Source: Bacillota bacterium (GTDB lineage Bacteria > Bacillota > DTU030). From it: 8,550 bases of DNA. Where the stretch lies: the NCBI GenBank assembly GCA_012841005.1, contig DUVO01000071.1:1-8550 (forward strand), in the 5' to 3' direction. The notes under the pieces are model-generated. The model did no database searches. It saw only the letters and a list, made by a program, of their open reading frames with translations, and was not told the DNA's origin. The translations under genes and the position numbers were made by a program. Below are positions 6,685 to 8,550 of this stretch, in pieces (the stretch's first letter is position 1; each line of letters starts with the position of its first letter).

Positions 6685-6701
6685 TTCCTGCCCGGCAGGA
6701 A
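6685..6701. repeat. Near-perfect 17-base palindrome in the divergent intergenic region
   Basis: TTCCTGCC (6685-6692) and GGCAGGAA (6694-6701) are exact inverted repeats around one base. The palindrome sits between the divergent DUF3842 and miniprotein genes, upstream of the DUF3842 -10. It could be a regulator site for either gene, or a short hairpin; on the minus strand it is followed by TTTATTT. Confidence 0.45.
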
Positions 6702-6834
6702 AAATGTCATAACCTTTCGGGCATGTTTGCAGAAAAGTATTATAAAGTCCCCCTCCCTCTCCCCTTACATAACACATTATTTGCAGAACCCGAATACACT
6801 AAGGCAGAAGTACTGGGAAAAGGGGGGAATACTG

Positions 6835-6936
6835 GTGGCAGAAATTACAAAAAGATACGATAATCTCTTTGACGACAGGAAGGCATTTCTGGTCTTCTTA
6901 ATCCTGATCCTCCTGCTGCTGGGGGATTGGTGCTAA
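6835..6936 (+). CDS. 33-residue membrane miniprotein
   Basis: A tiny ORF starts at GTG 6835 behind AGGGGGG (spacer about 8 bases). It has a charged N-terminal half (VAEITKRYDNLFDDRKA, the initiating V being read as Met) and one membrane segment FLVFLILILLLLG (about 18-30), ending in DWC. A strong terminator follows 15 bases after the stop, supporting a real transcription unit. An in-frame extension back to 6727 lacks an RBS at its start and looks non-coding. The shape resembles the very short hydrophobic spore-associated proteins of Firmicutes (YjcZ-like), but the characteristic Gly/Tyr-rich start of YjcZ is absent. Function is unknown; a sporulation or membrane-partner role is a guess. Confidence 0.6.
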   Translation: MAEITKRYDNLFDDRKAFLVFLILILLLLGDWC

Positions 6937-6951
6937 GGTTACAGGCCGCAA

Positions 6952-6980
6952 GTCCCGGGCTTTGGCCCGGGGCTATTTTA
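6952..6980 (+). terminator. Intrinsic terminator after the miniprotein gene
   Basis: GTCCCGGGC (6952-6960) pairs with GCCCGGGGC (6965-6973) over 9 bp (one G-T wobble) with loop TTTG, followed by TATTTTA. It cleanly separates the miniprotein from comB and argues against the long upstream extension of the comB reading frame. Confidence 0.85.
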
Positions 6981-7038
6981 ATGGCATCCCTCAGGCTAGT
7001 TCGGTATATAATATCTTCCGGGCCGTTGCCATTGGCTA

Positions 7039-7047
7039 TGTTATAAT
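7039..7047 (+). promoter_or_regulatory. Extended -10 promoter for comB
   Basis: TGTTATAAT is a perfect extended -10 (TGnTATAAT) 34 bases before the comB start. A second TATAAT occurs at 7007-7012. No good -35 is present, as is usual for extended -10 promoters. Expected transcription start is near 7053-7055, giving a leader just long enough for the RBS. Confidence 0.6.
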
Positions 7048-7081
7048 GTACATAAATAACCTGCCAAAGGAGGTCACGGGT

Positions 7082-7804
7082 TTGCTAATCGATGTTTTTC
7101 CCACCGCCGCCGGGGCGGAACCTGAACTATTGGCCGGCAAGACTGTCCTCATCATTGATGTCCTCCGGGCAACCAGCACCATCACCACCGCCCTAGCCAA
7201 TGAAGCTGCCGGGGTGCTCCCGGTGCTGACCATCGCAGAAGCCAAGGAGGCAGCGGCAACCTTTGCCCCGGGAACCTTCCTCCTGGGCGGAGAACGGAAA
7301 GCCCTGAAAATTCCCGGTTTCGACCTGGATAATTCCCCCCGGCAGTACAGCAAAGGGATAGTAGCCGGGAAAACCATTATAATCACCACCACCAACGGGA
7401 CGGTGGCCATTAAGCAGGCTCTCCCCGCCGCGGCCCTGCTGATCGCCTCCTTCCTCAATGCCCGGGCAGCGGCCCGGGAGGCCTGGAAAATAGGTACCGA
7501 TATCTACCTCCTCTGCGCGGGCACCCGTAACCGCTTCTCCCTCGATGATGCCGCCTGCGCAGGCATGCTGGTTTATTATCTGCAGGAACTGGAACCGGAG
7601 GCCCGCCTGGGGGATCTGGCCTTTACCCTCCGGCACCTGTACCTGGCTTACCAGAAGGATCTCCCCCACCTTATTTCCCACGCCTCCCACTACCAGCGCC
7701 TGGTAGCCCTGGGCCTGGAAGCCGATATAGCCTACTGCCTTCAGCAGAACATCTACGATATTGTCCCCCGGTGGGATAAAAGGCAAAATTTAATTGTTTT
7801 ATAG
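7082..7804 (+). CDS. comB: 2-phosphosulfolactate phosphatase family (ComB-like)
   Basis: ComB is the Mg-dependent phosphatase converting 2-phosphosulfolactate to sulfolactate, known from coenzyme M synthesis in methanogens; bacterial homologues act in sulfonate metabolism or have unproven roles. This 240-residue protein has the family blocks IDVFPTA at the N-terminus, TVLIIDVLRATSTITTALAN (21-40, with Asp26 and Arg29), LLGGERKALKIPGFDLDNSP, IIITTTNGTVAI, ASFLNARAAA and LLCAGTRNRFSLDDAACAG. Start is TTG 7082, with AAAGGAGGT (7066-7074) 7-8 bases upstream and the IDVFPT block right after, as in relatives. The open frame back to 6962 runs through the terminator and promoter and is not coding. 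It is monocistronic and GC-rich; no other sulfolactate or coenzyme M gene is in the window, so the physiological substrate is open. Confidence 0.9.
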   Translation: MLIDVFPTAAGAEPELLAGKTVLIIDVLRATSTITTALANEAAGVLPVLTIAEAKEAAATFAPGTFLLGGERKALKIPGFDLDNSPRQYSKGIVAGKTIIITTTNGTVAIKQALPAAALLIASFLNARAAAREAWKIGTDIYLLCAGTRNRFSLDDAACAGMLVYYLQELEPEARLGDLAFTLRHLYLAYQKDLPHLISHASHYQRLVALGLEADIAYCLQQNIYDIVPRWDKRQNLIVL

Positions 7805-7828
7805 CCTAAATGGCCAAGGGACGTTGCC

Positions 7829-7999
7829 GGAAGTACCCCCCCACAGCAGGAGACACACCAATCTACTGAACGAGCTCGGCTCGTTCGGGCAGCGACACAA
7901 CTCGCCCCCTTCGGGGGCTCAGACATGGTGTCGCTCTTTTCCCCTCACTCGCCTGCGCTCTCTTATCCTGTGTCTCAATGCTGTTTTCGGGGTACTTCC
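7829..7999. repeat. Large nested palindromic element (candidate MITE or structured RNA)
   Basis: The outer imperfect stem has three perfect blocks: GGAAGTACCCC (7829-7839) with GGGGTACTTCC (7989-7999), ACAGCA (7843-7848) with TGCTGT (7979-7984), and GAGACACA (7850-7857) with TGTGTCTC (7969-7976). Inside are a 10-bp hairpin CTGAACGAGC (7866-7875) / GCTCGTTCGG (7879-7888), and a hairpin AGCGACAC (7891-7898) / GTGTCGCT (7928-7935) capped by GCCCCC (7904-7909) / GGGGGC (7913-7918). CTTTT follows the last stem, so part of it might terminate comB. No protein is encoded. The strong symmetry between two convergent genes suggests a non-autonomous palindromic element or a folded RNA. Confidence 0.7.
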
Positions 8000-8175
8000 T
8001 GCACCAGACACCCGGCTATTGACTACTCACTACCGACAAGGGCTATTGCCCCCCATCGCAATGCCGCTCCGCCAGAAGTTTTGTCTTTGCTATAGTATAG
8101 GTAATGTACTCAATGGCATTCTGCTGAGTCGCAGGGCCGTACTGCCTATGCCAGTCCGGCCACTTCTCCCTTACC
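8000..8175. other. Gene-free stretch between the palindrome and pckA
   Basis: No coding region, RNA gene or clear terminator is seen. GGCTATTG occurs twice (8014-8021, 8041-8048). On the minus strand the 21 bases spanning 8013-8034 read as degenerate heptamers (GTAGTGA, GTAGTCA, ATAGCCG). A pckA terminator would be expected here on the minus strand, but no stem with a T-run was found. Confidence 0.4.
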
Positions 8176-8550
8176 CTATTCCTTTTCCACAACCTTTAAA
8201 ATCTCCGGTTTTAAGCCGGGAAATTGGGCCAGCCACTGGCGCCGTTCCTGGCGCAGTTTCTCCACCAGGGCTTCATATTCAGCAGGTTCGTAATACTGAC
8301 GGGGAGCATATTTGTCCATATCCACTCCCGGCACCCCTACCGCCACCTGGTAGCCCCAGTCGGGGTCTTTCTCCCACCTGATGCCGCCCTTGGCCAGGGC
8401 CTTCATGATCCCGGTGGTCGCGGGAATGGTGATCTTTTCCCCGGAATTACCCGCCCTTGCCCCCACACTTCCGGTATTGACCAGGTAACACTCCATATCG
8501 GGGTTATCCTGCAGGATCTCGAGGAAACGGTTACCTTCTTCGGCCTCGGG
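8176..8550 (-). CDS. pckA: Phosphoenolpyruvate carboxykinase (ATP), C-terminal part
   Basis: PckA interconverts oxaloacetate plus ATP with PEP, CO2 and ADP at the start of gluconeogenesis. The open frame runs off the right edge; only the C-terminal 124 residues or so are in the window. Diagnostic is CYLVNTGSVG, matching the VWLVNTG block of ATP-type enzymes, followed by GEKITIPATTGIMKALAKG and VGVPGVDMDKYAPRQYY, which parallels the PGVDtkildPr segment in E. coli PckA. The tail, with charged EYEALVEKLRQERRQWLAQF and ending VVEKE, is close to the expected family end. It converges on comB across the gene-free palindrome region. Together with malic enzyme and fumarase it belongs to the C4/C3 node, but is transcribed separately and has the high-GC character of lpdA and comB. 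Confidence 0.88.
   Translation of the reverse strand, partial: PEAEEGNRFLEILQDNPDMECYLVNTGSVGARAGNSGEKITIPATTGIMKALAKGGIRWEKDPDWGYQVAVGVPGVDMDKYAPRQYYEPAEYEALVEKLRQERRQWLAQFPGLKPEILKVVEKE

Noticed and set aside
6962..7081. Upstream extension of comB from the ATG at 6962-side frame
   Set aside because: It would begin inside the miniprotein terminator and run through the extended -10 promoter; TTG 7082 has a strong RBS and matches the family N-terminus.
7193..7786. 197-codon minus-strand frame opposite comB
   Set aside because: Antisense shadow of ComB, which has recognised family blocks.
7829..7999. CRISPR array or tRNA/rRNA gene as the explanation of the structured region
   Set aside because: No regularly spaced direct repeats with spacers, and no tRNA or rRNA signature; the symmetry is palindromic.
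7794..8381. 195-codon plus-strand frame across the palindrome and into pckA
   Set aside because: No RBS; it spans the nested palindrome and then lies antisense to PckA; no protein motifs.

Overview
The window reads as chromosome of an anaerobic, probably spore-forming, clostridial Firmicute of the Moorella/Peptococcaceae type. This is inferred from strong GGAGG ribosome binding sites, frequent GTG/TTG starts, a two-subunit class I fumarase, a DUF3842 protein, a lone ECF S component, a bacterial ComB homologue and an ATP-type PEP carboxykinase. No gene is of obvious phage or plasmid type and no transposase was recognised.

Layout. Positions 1-406 hold a terminator-like hairpin and otherwise nothing gene-like. 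From 407 to 3596 a plus-strand block carries a broken aspartase gene (large internal deletion plus frameshift), then intact fumarase alpha, fumarase beta and a malic enzyme. With an intact aspartase this would be a complete route aspartate -> fumarate -> malate -> pyruvate; now only fumarate <-> malate -> pyruvate remains. This block is visibly AT-richer than the rest. It ends at a bidirectional terminator (3693-3723) facing the convergent minus-strand dihydrolipoamide dehydrogenase gene (3743-5146).

From 5315 to 6583 the minus strand carries a DUF3842 gene and, after a gap of more than 200 bases, an ECF transporter S component. The S component has its own -10 element, an elaborate hairpin terminator inside its leader, and a terminator at its end. 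The leader looks like a transcription attenuator of unknown ligand. A divergent region (6584-6834) separates DUF3842 from a plus-strand 33-residue membrane miniprotein with its own terminator. Next come an extended -10 promoter and a comB-like 2-phosphosulfolactate phosphatase gene starting at a TTG.

Between comB and the convergent, window-truncated pckA gene lies a gene-free stretch of about 370 bases. Its first half folds into a large nested palindrome: an outer imperfect stem of about 30 bp enclosing two strong hairpins. It is a candidate mobile palindromic element or structured RNA.

Metabolically, fumarase, malic enzyme and PEP carboxykinase all act around the C4/C3 node (fumarate, malate, oxaloacetate, pyruvate, PEP). 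The remaining genes concern cofactor uptake (substrate unknown), sulfonate chemistry and a 2-oxoacid dehydrogenase or glycine cleavage E3 function. The points most worth a second look are the aspartase deletion, the ECF leader and the nested palindrome.
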